This document shows positions 47,954 to 59,111 of a DNA stretch of 64,000 nt, in pieces. The DNA comes from Hysterangium stoloniferum (lineage: Eukaryota; Basidiomycota; Agaricomycetes; Hysterangiales; Hysterangiaceae). The DNA is taken from NCBI GenBank assembly GCA_015178975.1, contig WHVD01000001.1, positions 868,001 through 932,000 on the forward strand. Reading direction: 5' to 3'. The position numbers were made by a program, and so were the translations under genes. Each line of letters opens with the position of its first letter. Position 1 is the stretch's first letter. The notes beneath the pieces were generated by a model. The model saw nothing but the letters and a program-made list of their open reading frames with translations, was not told where the DNA came from and ran no database searches.

Positions 47954-50900
47954 TTAGAGTGATGATAAAGGTCCGGGTTTGCCTGGATAAGCCGTGTGGA
48001 AGTCAGTAACAATTTCCATAGCATGTCCAAGTTCCGTGGCCAATATCCATGAAGTTTCCTCGTCGGTACCTTCATAACCTGCCCATTTGACTAAATAGAG
48101 CAATTTACAAGTACGTCGGCGATTGTCGATTTTAGAATCCAAAATTTCGGAAACTTCGAATTCAGGTTCTCCATCAATGATGACCGGAGGGGACGGAGGT
48201 TGAATACGTTCCGGGAATGACTTAGGAACACAAGGTTCTAGCATGGAAACGTGGAAAACGGGGTGGACTGCTCGCATACTGTCGGGAAGACGGAGAGTCC
48301 ATGAAAGTGAACCGGCTTGTGCTATAATTTCGAAAGGTCCTAAGAATTTCTCAGCGAGTTTTTTAGAAGGTCGGGTAGTACGGAATAATTGAGCTTTTAC
48401 AAAAACCTGATCACCAACTTTAAAATTAGGAGGCGGGATCCTGTTTTTGTCCGCGGAACGTTGATAATGTTCCTGTGCGGAAGAAATAGCTTTCCGAAGT
48501 TCTTGATGTAATTCGTCGAGGTCGGTAATAAATTCTTGAGCACGGACAGAAGCCAAATCTCGTTCGGAATGTACTGTGAGATTCGGATTATAGCCTTTAT
48601 TGGCGAAGAAGGGAGATATGCCGGTGGTTGCATTCGGAGAGTTATTGTAGGCGAATTCCGCGATCGGAAGAAGGGATTTCCAGTTGTCCTGTTGATAATT
48701 ACAATAGATGCGGAGATATTGTTCCAATGTTTGATTAACACGTTCCATTTGTCCATCACCTTCCGGGTGATATCCCGAGGTGAAGTGTAGTTTCATGTCG
48801 AGGGCTTTTCCGAGGGCCTGGAAGAAATGGGAGACGAACTTGGAGCCTCGATCGGAAGTTACGTGAGATGGAACTCTGTGTTTGGAAAATACGTGAATAA
48901 TGAAAAGTTCCGCTAATTGTAAGGACGTGATTGTATCATGAGTGGGTATGAAAATGCCTTGTTTCGAGAATCGGTCCACAACGACTAGAATGGATGTAAA
49001 GCCTTTGGAAGTCGGGAGTTGTTCGATGAAATCCATGGAAATTGAATTCCAGGGTTTTTCTGGTATCGGGAGTTGCTTGAGAAGGCCATATGGCTTATGC
49101 CTCTGGGTTTTAGAGCATAAGCAGGTGGTGCATGACTTACAGAACTGAGTTACGAAATCTCGGAGGTTGGGCCAAGTATATTCTCTACGGATTAAACCAA
49201 GAGTATTGTTGATGCCGTAATGTCCGGAGATTGGATGATCGTGTTTATACTGAAGTACGCGGAGTTGGAGATTGTTGGAATCTGGAACGTAGATACGTCC
49301 ATCGAGACGGATAAAACCTTGAGAGTCTTGTGACCATCAGGGTTGGTCGGGATTGTCGGGAACTTCTAAATGTGGCTTGAGGGCCGGGTCGGAAGTGAGT
49401 GCGGAAAGGATATCTTGATGTAATTGCTCAATGTCCATAATCATGACGCTACGCATAATTGGATAGTAAAGGGAAGTTGCTCGGATAGATGCGGAAAGTT
49501 GTTGCGTTGTAAAAACCGGTTTCAGGTTATGTGGATTAACAACAGCGTAGTTACTTTCCCCCTCTTTAGGATAGACGTCCCATCGTCGAGTCATGGCATC
49601 TGGTTTTCCACCAAGACGTCCGGGTCAGAAACGGATAATCATGTTGAAAGCGGAAAGAAATTCAGACCAACGGGCCTGCCGGCGGGTTAAAAGTTTAGTG
49701 GTAGAAAAATATTCGAGATTTTTGTGATCGGTAATGACGTCAACGGGAGTTGCGGAACCTTCGAGATAATGGCGCCAATGTTTGAAAGCTTCAAAAATTG
49801 CCAAAAGTTCCTTATCATGAACGTTGTAATTGAGTTCGGATACTGAAAGTGTCCGAGAAAGAAATGCGACCGGATGAATTTCACCGTCGGACTCTTGAAT
49901 GGAAAGAATCGCGGCAATTGCATAATCGGAAGCATCGGTTTCCACAATAATTGGAAAATCAGGTTTCCAATGGGAAAGAATCGGGGCAGAAGTGAAAGCA
50001 TTTTTTAAAGTCTGGAAGGTGGAGCGGCATTTGTCGTCAAAAACCCATGGTTGAGTTTTACGGGTAAGACGAGTGAGCAGTACTGTAATATCCGAGTAGT
50101 TCCGAATAAAACGACGGTAAAAGTTGGCAAAACCTAAAAATGATTGAATGTCCTTGACCTTCCGTGGTTCGGGCCAGTCACGGACAACTTGAACCTTGGT
50201 TTCATCCATACGGAGACCATCAGGGCCGATGATGAAACCTAAGTATTCAAGAGAATCCATGTTGAAATAACATTTTTTACCGTTGGCGAAAAGACCGTTT
50301 TTACGGAGTCTTCGGAAGACTTCACGGACTTGTTCATCGTGAAGAGCGGGATCCTCGGAAAATACCAAAATGTCGTCCAAATAGACTATAACACATACGT
50401 CAAGCATGTCGGAAAATATATCATTAACAAAACGTTGAAAAGCGGAAGGGGCGTTGGTAAGGCCGAACGGCATAACCAACCATTCAAAGGATCCATAGCG
50501 AGTCCGAAAAGCAGTTTTCCATTCATCACCCTCGGCAATTCAGACCAAATGATAGGCGTGTTTGAGGTCTATTTTGGTGTAAATTCGAGCTTTCCGTGGG
50601 GCGTCAAGTAAGTCGGTAACGAGTGGGAGTGGATACTTATCTTTCCGTGTGATGGAATTTAACCCTCTGAAATCAACACAGAGTCGAAGAGAGCCGTCCT
50701 TCTTTCGGACAAAAAGGACAGGTGCTCCATACGGAGACTTTGAGGGACGGATAAAACCTATCGACAGATGTTCATCCAGGAACTCCCGAATAGACAAAAG
50801 TTCCGATTGGGATAATGGGTAAATAGGTCCTAATGGAGGGTTTGAACCGGGCTCAATATCGATTTTTAAGTCGTAGGGCCTATGTGGTGCAAGCCTGTCA

Positions 50901-51642
50901 GCTCTTTGCTTACTGAAAATGTCCGCGAAATCATGGTATTTTTCGGGAACTCCTTCCAGATCGGCTTTTAGCTCGGATAATTCTGGAGTCGCAAAATGTC
51001 CAGATGCTTCATCAACTTTTAAGCTGATCGAAAAACATTGCGAGCCATCCAGTTTACTCGCCCTAACAAATGCCGAAGCGTTGATGAGAGAGATTTTTGG
51101 GGGCTCGGAAGTTTCGATAGAAGCCGGAGATGCCGTTGATGCCGAAAAGGCGTTGGCCGGAAAAGACGCTGCAGGAGGAACGGAAGTGTCAGGAGTCCGG
51201 AAAGTAATACTGCCCAATACCCAGTCAATCAACGGATTATATCAGGTGAGCCAGTTGTATCCAAGAACTGCCGAACAGCTAGAGTCCAACTGTGTTACGA
51301 AAAATGTAACCGTCTGGGATGTTCCACAAGGGAACCGGATAGACATGTCGCAGGCTTGAGTAATTGCCGTATTGCTAGTGCCGTCAAACAAACGCAAGGA
51401 AATTGCGGGAACAGAATGGAGTTTCAGATTATGTTTCGTGGCAAAGGTGGTATCTACAAAACAGTGTGTGGAGCCGGAATCTATTGGAGCTCGGAACACT
51501 AAATTTCCAAGAAAGTCAGAGACGAGTTTTACAAATAATGAATCGGGATTAGAGAGAGCGGACGCGTTGAGACGGACAACCTCGGAAACATGGAGAGAGT
51601 CAACGCAACCCTCTGTCCGTGCAGATTCCGGAGGGTTGCTTA
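47954..51642 (-). pseudogene. Pol of B2: PR-RT-RNase H-IN-chromodomain, four TGA stops
   Basis: The same domains as B1 in one frame. APIDSGSTHCFVD lies near 51,485 with a TGA after NWLT (51,242), then [11 protein letters not shown] near 50,670 with a TGA after KHAYHLV (50,540) and YLDDILVFS near 50,370. RNase H has IVETDASDYAI near 49,940, followed by TGA at 49,625 (IIRF-stop-PGRL) and at 49,337 (DQP-stop-WSQD). Integrase and chromodomain (YLVKWAGYEGTDEETSWI near 48,060) are complete. Each stop is a CGA codon in a relative or is best explained as one. Confidence 0.9.
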
Positions 51643-52866
51643 CTCTTTTTTTGACTCCGTGGCGGGTTTTTCCTTAGACGTCGTAGTCGTAGTGGAAGTT
51701 GCCGCGCGAGCCTTGGAAGAGCTGGATTTAACGGTACAGTCAGAAACCCTGTGTCCGCCTTTCCCGCAGAAAAGGCAGAGGTCGTTGTCCATACGTCGTT
51801 GTTTCTCCTTCGGGGTGAGTTTACCGTCGGTACCCAACAAATGGGAAATGTTGGGTTTGTCGGAAGTTGACTGTTTTTCCTTGTTGGATTTCTTGTCTTT
51901 CTTCCGGTCGGAATTTGATTTGCCAGTATTAGTGCCAGAGCCGGTATTATTGCCTGAGTTGTTGCCAGAAGACTTGCTAGTTGATGCCTTGTTGTTCTGA
52001 GAACGTTCCGTCGGGTTCTCTCGAGAGACCTCGGCTTTTCGTTCCCAATAACGGGCATCGGATGTTTGAGCTTTCATCCGCATGAGTTGGAGAGTTTTTG
52101 GCTTCCCATCTTTGCAGATTTCGTCTTTAAGGCGTGACGGAAGTCCCATATAGAAATGGTGCCTGAGGGCGGAATCGTCCCATCCACATCTTGCGGCGAG
52201 GGTATTGAACTTGACGAGGTAATCGGAAACTCGTTGATTGTCCTTCATCTTGAGCGTCATTAGTTCGTTTTCTGCTTCGCCGGATTGGTCATAAGGTCCG
52301 AAATTAGTTTCCAGTTCTTCCACGAAAGCATCCCAGTCGTCGAGCCATACAGGTGTCTCGTCGGATATTCCAGATAGTCCGGGTTCGAACCAATCCTGAG
52401 CGGTATCCTTGAGATATGAGAGCGCAAAATTGACTTTTCGACTGTCGGATTTAAAAGCATTGGGTCGATCACGGAAACTGAAACGGCATTGAAGAAGGAA
52501 ATTCTTCAATTTTTTCGGATCCTTGCCGGTAAATGGTTCGGGTTCTTTGACTCCGGTGCGGGATGATTCTTTGCTATCCTCAGCGGATTTCAAATAGTCA
52601 GCGAATTTCACAATGGAGTTGATAAACAACATTTCAGTCGGTTCGTCGGGAGATTTCTTTTTCGATGTCTCCGGCTGATCTTCTGCTTCGTTGTCGGAAG
52701 TATGGGGATCATTGGGATCCTTCGTTACCTCAGTAACCTCCTCGGTAACTTCTTCGATTGAAGCTGATGTTGTCGGCTGAATTGGGGTTTCGGGTTGGGT
52801 GGTGTAAAGTTGCAACGGGGATTGAAGTTGGGGTGGTCCTTCGGCAGCTTTGCATTTGGGACCCAT
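51640..52866 (-). CDS. Gag of chromovirus B2
   Basis: 408 residues, open from the ATG at 52,866 (MGPKCKAAEGP) to TAA at 51,640-51,642. The structural protein forms the cytoplasmic particle and binds RNA. Thr/Glu-rich N-terminus to about residue 90. Capsid region about 110-260 with SYLKDTAQDWFE and WDAFVEELETNFGPYD. Basic Asn/Ser/Gly linker about 285-335. CCHC knuckle CLFCGKGGHRVSDC near residue 370. The last codons TCA AAA AAA GAG TAA form a slippery stretch leading into pol. This is the best-preserved retroelement ORF in the window. Confidence 0.9.
   Translation of the reverse strand: MGPKCKAAEGPPQLQSPLQLYTTQPETPIQPTTSASIEEVTEEVTEVTKDPNDPHTSDNEAEDQPETSKKKSPDEPTEMLFINSIVKFADYLKSAEDSKESSRTGVKEPEPFTGKDPKKLKNFLLQCRFSFRDRPNAFKSDSRKVNFALSYLKDTAQDWFEPGLSGISDETPVWLDDWDAFVEELETNFGPYDQSGEAENELMTLKMKDNQRVSDYLVKFNTLAARCGWDDSALRHHFYMGLPSRLKDEICKDGKPKTLQLMRMKAQTSDARYWERKAEVSRENPTERSQNNKASTSKSSGNNSGNNTGSGTNTGKSNSDRKKDKKSNKEKQSTSDKPNISHLLGTDGKLTPKEKQRRMDNDLCLFCGKGGHRVSDCTVKSSSSKARAATSTTTTTSKEKPATESKKE
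51646..51652 (-). promoter_or_regulatory. Slippery heptamer A AAA AAA at the gag/pol junction of B2
   Basis: The heptamer is in the gag frame, one codon before the gag stop, and pol follows in the -1 frame as RVSNPPESARTEGCV. This is the classical -1 programmed frameshift layout. A downstream stimulatory structure was not evaluated. Confidence 0.6.
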
Positions 52867-52900
52867 GATGAGCGAGTCGCAGAGTTGAGATCTGATATAC

Positions 52901-53477
52901 TGTTAAGTGCTGTGTCGGGAACGTATTCCGGAACTATCGGGAAGTCACCGGGAAGTCGGGAACAACTAGATAGGGTCAGGACGTCGGCTTCAGCTTATGT
53001 GCTGCGCCTCTACGCAAACACTCAATTTCGGAGGTGAGACTTATGATGGGAGTTACGGATATTCAGAGTTCCGAAGAGTTCCGAATATCGAGCGTACAGA
53101 AAGACGGGAGAAGGAATAAGAAACTAAGTCGATATCAGATCTAAAGTAAAGTACACATTCGCGGAAACTCATATAAGTCTACTCGTTATTGTACCACAAA
53201 CTGAGACCATAATAAGACGGAAATGGAAGTATTCTTAAAACGGAAATACAATAAGACATATTAGGAAAACAATATTTCGAGACGGGAATACAACAAACAA
53301 ACGAGTGAATACTTGTCAACGGACAAATTACCAAATGCGGAACAAACGAAGAACACGGATGATACGGTAACTATGATGTTCCGTAGTCGGATATCGGATA
53401 TCGAAAGTGGGAGATCGGAAGTCGGAAGTGGGAGATCGGAAGTCGGATATTGAAACATCCGGGAACGGGTCGTAACA
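52901..53477 (-). repeat. 5' LTR of B2
   Basis: 577 bp, TGTTACGACCC ... CACTTAACA on the minus strand. The hairpin motif starts near 52,984. The leader to the gag ATG is 34 bp. Confidence 0.9.
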
Positions 53478-53482
53478 GCCAG

Positions 53483-53716
53483 CCGGGTCTTTGATGAGCA
53501 TTGGCAGAGCTCTGGCACACAAGTGATAAAGCCCATTGAAACCCCACTCAGTTGACATCTATCATAATCAGTGCCATTGGTGTAGTCATATCCCTTCCAG
53601 CTCTGTGCTGCTGCATCTGCCTCCTCAATATCCCGAAAATTGATTTTTGGCACCTCGCCCATGTCACAAGGGAATGCCAAACTCGCTGCACTCTTTGTTA
53701 GCCACCCATGGCTCAT
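53483..53716 (-). pseudogene. Coding-like fragment right of B2, unrecognised
   Basis: From an ATG at 53,716 the minus strand is open (SHGWLTKSAASLAF, then CDMGEVPKINFRDIEEADAAAQ) until the B2 insertion. The family is not recognised. After removing B2 the frame would meet a stop within a few codons (SFQSN-stop), so this and the fragment at 46,440-46,652 do not join directly in one frame. An intron or an indel would be needed. It is possibly a host gene disrupted by B2. Confidence 0.35.
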
Positions 53717-53937
53717 TTGTAGGGCTCGGCGGGCTTATTCTAGCTTGAATTTTTTTAAGTTATTTAAGCCTTTAAGAGTTTTAGTGGAAGTATACAATAT
53801 ACATGTCTGAAGTAGACAGAAATACAGTATCTTAGAGACAGATAGCAAATTTGAATATGTGCTCTTATCATGATGGGATATGCATAATACGGAGTTCCGA
53901 CTTCAAGCCTTACATAACATATATATGTACATGCATG

Positions 53938-54678
53938 TGTTAGAATATGAGATACACACTTAGTCTAATCTTATATCTCATCTTGTGACTGTATATGTAG
54001 ATCCGACCGGTTCATATCATGTGATACTGTATATTTTAGTTTAGTGTTCACTAGATCTGTAGCACGCCATTGTGCACAGACCAGTGCACAGACCATGTAC
54101 GTGATCTTCATCTAGAAGCCTAGCAATATCACCGGTTTAATACCTACAATGCTCTACTCTTAGTGGCTACACTCCCCAGTGTAGAGAGTCCTCACACTGT
54201 GATCTCCAGGCTTGTAGATTACCTCAAATACTCGAACAGCATGAACATAGTTGGATACATCCAGGTACATATACTTCATTAGGTAGCTCTTATAATAAGT
54301 TGCTATCACGCCAGTGAGTATATGTTGAAATAGACTCCTGTGCCCTAACCAAAGTCAAGCCTATACAACCATACTAAGCGGTACAGCTCAATTCAACATC
54401 AAGCGTACATGACCACATCAGATTGTGCCATACCTTAAAACATGTATATGTACCACCATTCGTCCTTATATTAGCCAAAACCTATTTAGCCATCGTAGTT
54501 ACACCCCTATACCTCAGTTGAACCACCTCTTTGTGTTGACTGAGGTAAGTTATGTACTATCTTCTCATCTCAAGTTACAATTAGCTTACCAAAAGGATGT
54601 ACATATCATAGTGTATTTGTTACAGGTAACAAATATAGTTGAACCACCTCTTTGTATTGACTGAGTGTATTTGTTACA
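53938..54678 (+). mobile_element. Copia-type solo LTR, borders approximate
   Basis: The 3' end is GTGTATTTGTTACA, matching the end of the copia LTR at 59,112-59,454. It also shares the duplicated module AGTTGAACCACCTCTTTGT-TTGACTGAG found in that LTR as AGTCGAGTCACTACTTTGT-TCGACTGAG. The left end TGTTAGAATATGAG is a guess because no target duplication was found. Confidence 0.5.
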
Positions 54679-54969
54679 GTATACAGATGCAATGTTTGTA
54701 ATGGACAAATATGTATGGCTTACATCAACAAGTGTCTTGGAAACACTTGAACACTCCGATGCATATCATTATCACTTGCCAGATAAATGTTGTTACCACC
54801 ATTATTGATATCAAGCTCAAGTTTTTTGTTCTGCATCAAAAAAATCTTTTTGAAGAAAACTCAAACATATTCAAAATCAGTTCAAAATCAAATATTGGTT
54901 CCTCTTATTTATTGGAAGGGGTGGGTGATTTAATTGAAGCAACCATAGGATATTCAATCAACTCCCCAC

Positions 54970-56568
54970 TGTTATGACTGGAAAACCCACTGGACTCTCG
55001 GCACTACCCTATATGCACCTGCACCCTATATGCAACAGTTGTCAGTTAACTGGAAAACCCACTGGGACCCAGACGTTGAACCTGTCCATGCCTGACCTTT
55101 GTTGTCTCATGTACCAGTCACTGGGATACCTGCTGGGACCTGTGCATGTCATACCTGTCTATCTCCAACCCTGTCCCATGCATCAGTCACCAGACTCTGC
55201 TCGGATAACCCATCAGCTCTCTAACTGAGCCCCGTTCCCATTATGGTCAAATGACCTGTCATGTTTCAGACTCTGCCTCCATTCTGTTCCGTCCCTAACA
55301 CCTAATTTGGTGGTTACTTATCTCATTTCATAATTACTTGTTTGGATCTCATTATTACCAGATTTGGTATTGCATACATTCTACAGTCTATATACATGTA
55401 AACTAGCTAATGTTGTACATACAGTCCAGTCAGAAAATCAACTAAGTTTTCAGACTATGTAAGTCCTTCCCCAGTGTTAAGAACAGACAACTGACCGATG
55501 TCAGTAGGCCGATGGGGACCAAACGGAAGGACTTGGCTTCAGCTTATGTGCTGCACCCTTGCAAGTTACCATCGGGTGTCCTTAAATTCCAGGTGGGCGA
55601 GAACTAGTCCTATCGAATTCCTCATGGTGAGTTACCAATTGGAAACTGAAGGATAAGTTGAGTGTCAGGCCGAGGGGTCAAAGACCAAGGGTGGGTGAGC
55701 ACCCACAGAGGTGGGGAGTGGGGTACTTAGAGTAAGGCTTATGAGAGATGTATGTGGGTGTTCTGAGTCAATATTCTGATTGCCTAGTAGCTACATTACA
55801 GTGGGTCTATATACGAGTTATCGGCATCTAGAAACTACTAACTAAGGGAAGAGCAGAGACACTATTGACAAATAAACTTGACTAGGAACTGGTAGGTTAC
55901 GATAATATCGGAAGCCATGATTAGCCAAGAGTGGTATTATGAGAAAAGGAAATACTCCAAGGGTTACAAGCATATACGGTCATATGTGAAACATAGCATA
56001 GAACAGATCATCATAATAAAAAGGGATGTATCAAAGCATAACCAGATAGTATGAGTATAACTTGACAGGGGTGTAAATGGGGTTTGATCGCCATGAAGGT
56101 ATATGTCAGTGTCTGGTGACCAACGGTTTCCGATACAATGACTTGATCAATAACTTGGAACATCAGTAGATGGTAATATCCTCAGGAACCGTCAGGTTGC
56201 GACATGGTTGCGACACAGTCATAACACCCAGTTGCTTAGCATATATCCACTCCATCCCCATCTTACAAATGCTCGACCTCATCAGGGACCATGGGCTTTC
56301 TGACTGGTCCTCACTCCATCCCCATCTCTCATATCATAATGCTCACTCGACCTCATTGGAGCCCATACGCTTCCCAACTGGTCTTTCAACCTATCAACCC
56401 TCAACCTATCAACTGCACCTGGACTCCCTGGGTTTCCCATCCACCTGCTTGAAATTGGACACAACGATCTCATGAGGGCACAGCCTATAAGCTGAAGCCA
56501 AGTCCTACTGGCTTTCCTGCAGGTTTCTCTGGAAACCCTCTGATAAGTTCTGCATGCACTCCTTAACA
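54970..56568 (+). mobile_element. Solo LTR with target duplication CCCAC, interrupted by another solo LTR
   Basis: TGTTATGACTGG ... CTCCTTAACA, with CCCAC at 54,965-54,969 and 56,569-56,573. It has 847 bp without the insert. It belongs to the family of 28,565-29,347 in opposite orientation. The hairpin motif (cagcctataagctgaagcc) is near 56,480. Confidence 0.9.
55475..56226 (-). mobile_element. Nested solo LTR with target duplication CCCAG
   Basis: On the minus strand TGTTATGACTGTGTCGCAACC (56,226) to GTTCTTAACA (55,475), flanked by CCCAG at 55,470-55,474 and 56,227-56,231. It is homologous to 19,771-21,188 but without MITE-2. The hairpin motif is near 55,532. Confidence 0.9.
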
Positions 56569-57757
56569 CCCACACACTATGGTACAATGGCTGTGGGACA
56601 CAAGCAGCATAGAGAACAATGGTCATTTGCCTTTCAACCAGTTTGGCTCATTGGACCAAGTGGAACAATGCAGCTAGCTTAGACACCACTTCTGTTATTT
56701 TTAACACTGTGAATACAAAAACACAACATATGTATCAGTACACTAACCCTCAACTTATCCAACTAGGGTGAGATCCCTGTATTTACCACCATAAGTGAAC
56801 ATGGGTCAGTGCATTCCAGTGCATTTTTCCTGGATTTGAGGCAAACTTGCTAAGCATGGAGATGGCATGGCATAGGAAAAGTCCAGTTGTGTTGCAATTT
56901 GGACATATATAATAGATCCCAACAGCTCATGGTAAGGCTTCTCAGAAATGAAGACATGATCCCAAAGTTAAGAACAGCCTCCAGCTCATACAAGTGCACT
57001 GGTGTAACATGTTTTTGCATCAGTGCTGTTGAAAATAATAGGAGTGATGTAGTCTGAGGGAGTTGCTTTATGATTACCATGATGACATGGACTACACCTT
57101 ATACACTACAAAACATTCCCAAAAACATTTCCATTATTTTTAATTACAGTGGCTTTGCAGACTTCCTTTAATATGGGTGAGGTGCAGATATCAATTATGG
57201 GGATATTAAGAAGTCATGGTCCATGTGGCAGTATGGAGCAGTGGCAAAGTGAATTTGAAAGTCTGTATGTGAGATTCTGAGGCAATTGGTAGTCAAAGAT
57301 TCAAAGGGAAGAGAAAAGTGGCAAAGGGGATAATGGATGTATGGGTCACAAGTTGAGATGGGCAGTTTTAAACCCAGGCACAACAAAAAAGTTCATGATG
57401 GTGGAATGGGTTAGGAGGCACTCCGAGGTTTTGATGTTAGAAAAGTGACTCTACAAACTCAGTCTCAATATTGAGATAACATTAGAAATAACCCCCAGTC
57501 CAAAGATTTTAAGGACCCTTGGTAATATACCTCCAATGATCATCCATTTGGATCCTTATAAGAGTTAAAATTGTTTAAGGATGCAAAAGGTGGGGTGGAG
57601 GGTGATCAGGTGTACATGGTATCTTTTCAGCATCCACCATATTGATAAATATAATTCTTCAGGGAGCAAGTTTTCGTCGATCGATGACTGATTTAGGAAT
57701 GGATACTTGTCACTTGATGTCGCAAGAAAATACTCCAGGAAACAGTTCCAGTTATCT
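56569..57757. other. Intergenic stretch, no supported gene
   Basis: Only short ORFs without recognisable homology. The words ggatccttataagagttaaaa near 57,550 recall those of the repeat at 3,320-3,500 in reverse order, but the similarity is short. Confidence 0.35.
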
Positions 57758-57800
57758 GGCGTGGTAGCTCAGCTGGGAGAGCGACAGATTGAAGATCTCA
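57758..57800 (+). tRNA. tRNA-Phe(GAA)-like 5' half, fragment
   Basis: The sequence contains GTGGTAGCTCAGCTGGGAGAGC, with a D arm and A-box as in eukaryotic tRNA-Phe, followed by GACAGATTGAAGATCT, an anticodon region with GAA. The 3' side of the anticodon stem mismatches, and no T arm, B-box or acceptor partner follows. So it is a truncated pseudo-tRNA or the head of a tRNA-derived SINE, and not a working tRNA gene. Confidence 0.5.
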
Positions 57801-58640
57801 CATCAAGAGTTACAACATTTAAGGCAGCACTAAAATATTATCTAAACCTGTTTACAAAACTTTAAGTCCTAAAATGGATTTGAACTCAGTTATTACTTCA
57901 ATTATAGACATAAGTTCAAGTAAGAATGTAAACTCAAAGTGTGTATATCTGTGGAAAGCAACGTCTAAACCTAAGACTATACTTCAGGTATAATTAGGCC
58001 CCAAACTTATACACTTACAACTCCTTTTAATTCTAGTTTAGATGTGATCCGAACTTGTTGTTTAGGACACACTTTTACCAGAGTTTTTATTCTAAGTCCA
58101 GACAAATGTTTACCCCTTATAGAAACCTGTGATGTATTAGCCTTATTTTAATATTATTTTCTGAAAAAGGAGTCCAATGCTCTATCAAAGTGTGCAAATA
58201 CTCAATTCACTACAAGGTAAAATAATTTAAGTATTTGATATTAATCAGTGGCAGCCTAAATAGACTTAGAACCCCTGAAGTCAAGAGTTTACTTGAATAT
58301 ATGCACCCTACTTCGCAAAGAAGGTTTTTGAGAGCTGCTTATGTAAGCTTGTTCTTTTTCTGTGAAAACAACCACTTTACTGATTCCAAAACTAGATTCA
58401 ACTTCGATTCTAGCTAGTTTATATATATTTTATACTATTTATCAAACAGTAAAAATATTAATAAACAGATCAAAAGATCAATTATAGAATAAAGCAATAT
58501 TTGACAATATATGCTTTATTTAAATTAATCTACTGGATCTACTGTGATAATAACTTATCAGGATCTTAATGTAGTCTTAATGATTCTGCAAGAATATTCT
58601 CAGTATTTATTTATAAGCCAAACCAGGAGAAACTAGAATT
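57801..58640. other. AT-rich stretch, no gene seen
   Basis: No supported ORF or repeat. If the tRNA-like half is a SINE head, its body would lie here, but no second copy exists in the window for comparison. Confidence 0.35.
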
Positions 58641-58900
58641 ATATTCTAATTTCAAACCTGAGGTGGCAACAGATTCCAACAACTTAAATAGAAGTCAGAA
58701 AAAAGTATTAAAGCCAGCTACTCAATTAAGAGGTGGCAAGGGGAACAAATAAGTCAACAACTCAGATTGAGGTGACAAGGGATCTGATTGGGCCAACAAC
58801 TCTGATAGAGGTGGCAAGGGTTTCCAACAGCTCTGATAGAGGTGGAATTAGATATCCAACTGCCCAGATTGGGGTGGAGTAGCCTGCTTGCTGCAGTGAC
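58640..58900 (+). repeat. Degenerate tandem repeat of roughly 35-45 bp units
   Basis: Recurring words are gaggtggcaa, aggg, ccaacaactc and gattgagg/gatagagg, at about 58,662, 58,730, 58,770, 58,808, 58,840 and 58,870. Units are too diverged to give one consensus length. Just downstream (59,000-59,060) are several TTCTAGAA-type palindromes. Confidence 0.5.
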
Positions 58901-59111
58901 ACACAGATGTGGTGTAAATGGGTTGATAAGATTGGTTAAGATTATATTCAGGGCTGGAGCTGAGCTCCTTATATACATTTTAGTCTGAGACATTTAGAAG
59001 ATTCTAGAAGATTGAATGATGTCATTTAGAATTTTCTAGAATTTTCTAGAGCATTGTGGAAAGTTCTAACTACTTTCTAAGACACTATAGAATATTCGTG
59101 GCATAATAGAA

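Larger units (their letters stand above)
46658..53477 (-). mobile_element. Full-length Ty3 chromovirus B2
   Basis: 6,820 bp with LTRs at 46,658-47,243 and 52,901-53,477 and a perfect target duplication GCCAG (46,653-46,657 and 53,478-53,482). It has the same organisation as B1 but no nested LTR. Gag is open. Pol carries four TGA codons but no frameshift. The antisense accessory gene is shortened. Confidence 0.95.

Noticed and set aside
57758-57830. Complete tRNA-Phe gene
   Set aside because: No T arm, B-box or matching acceptor strand, and the anticodon stem is not closed.
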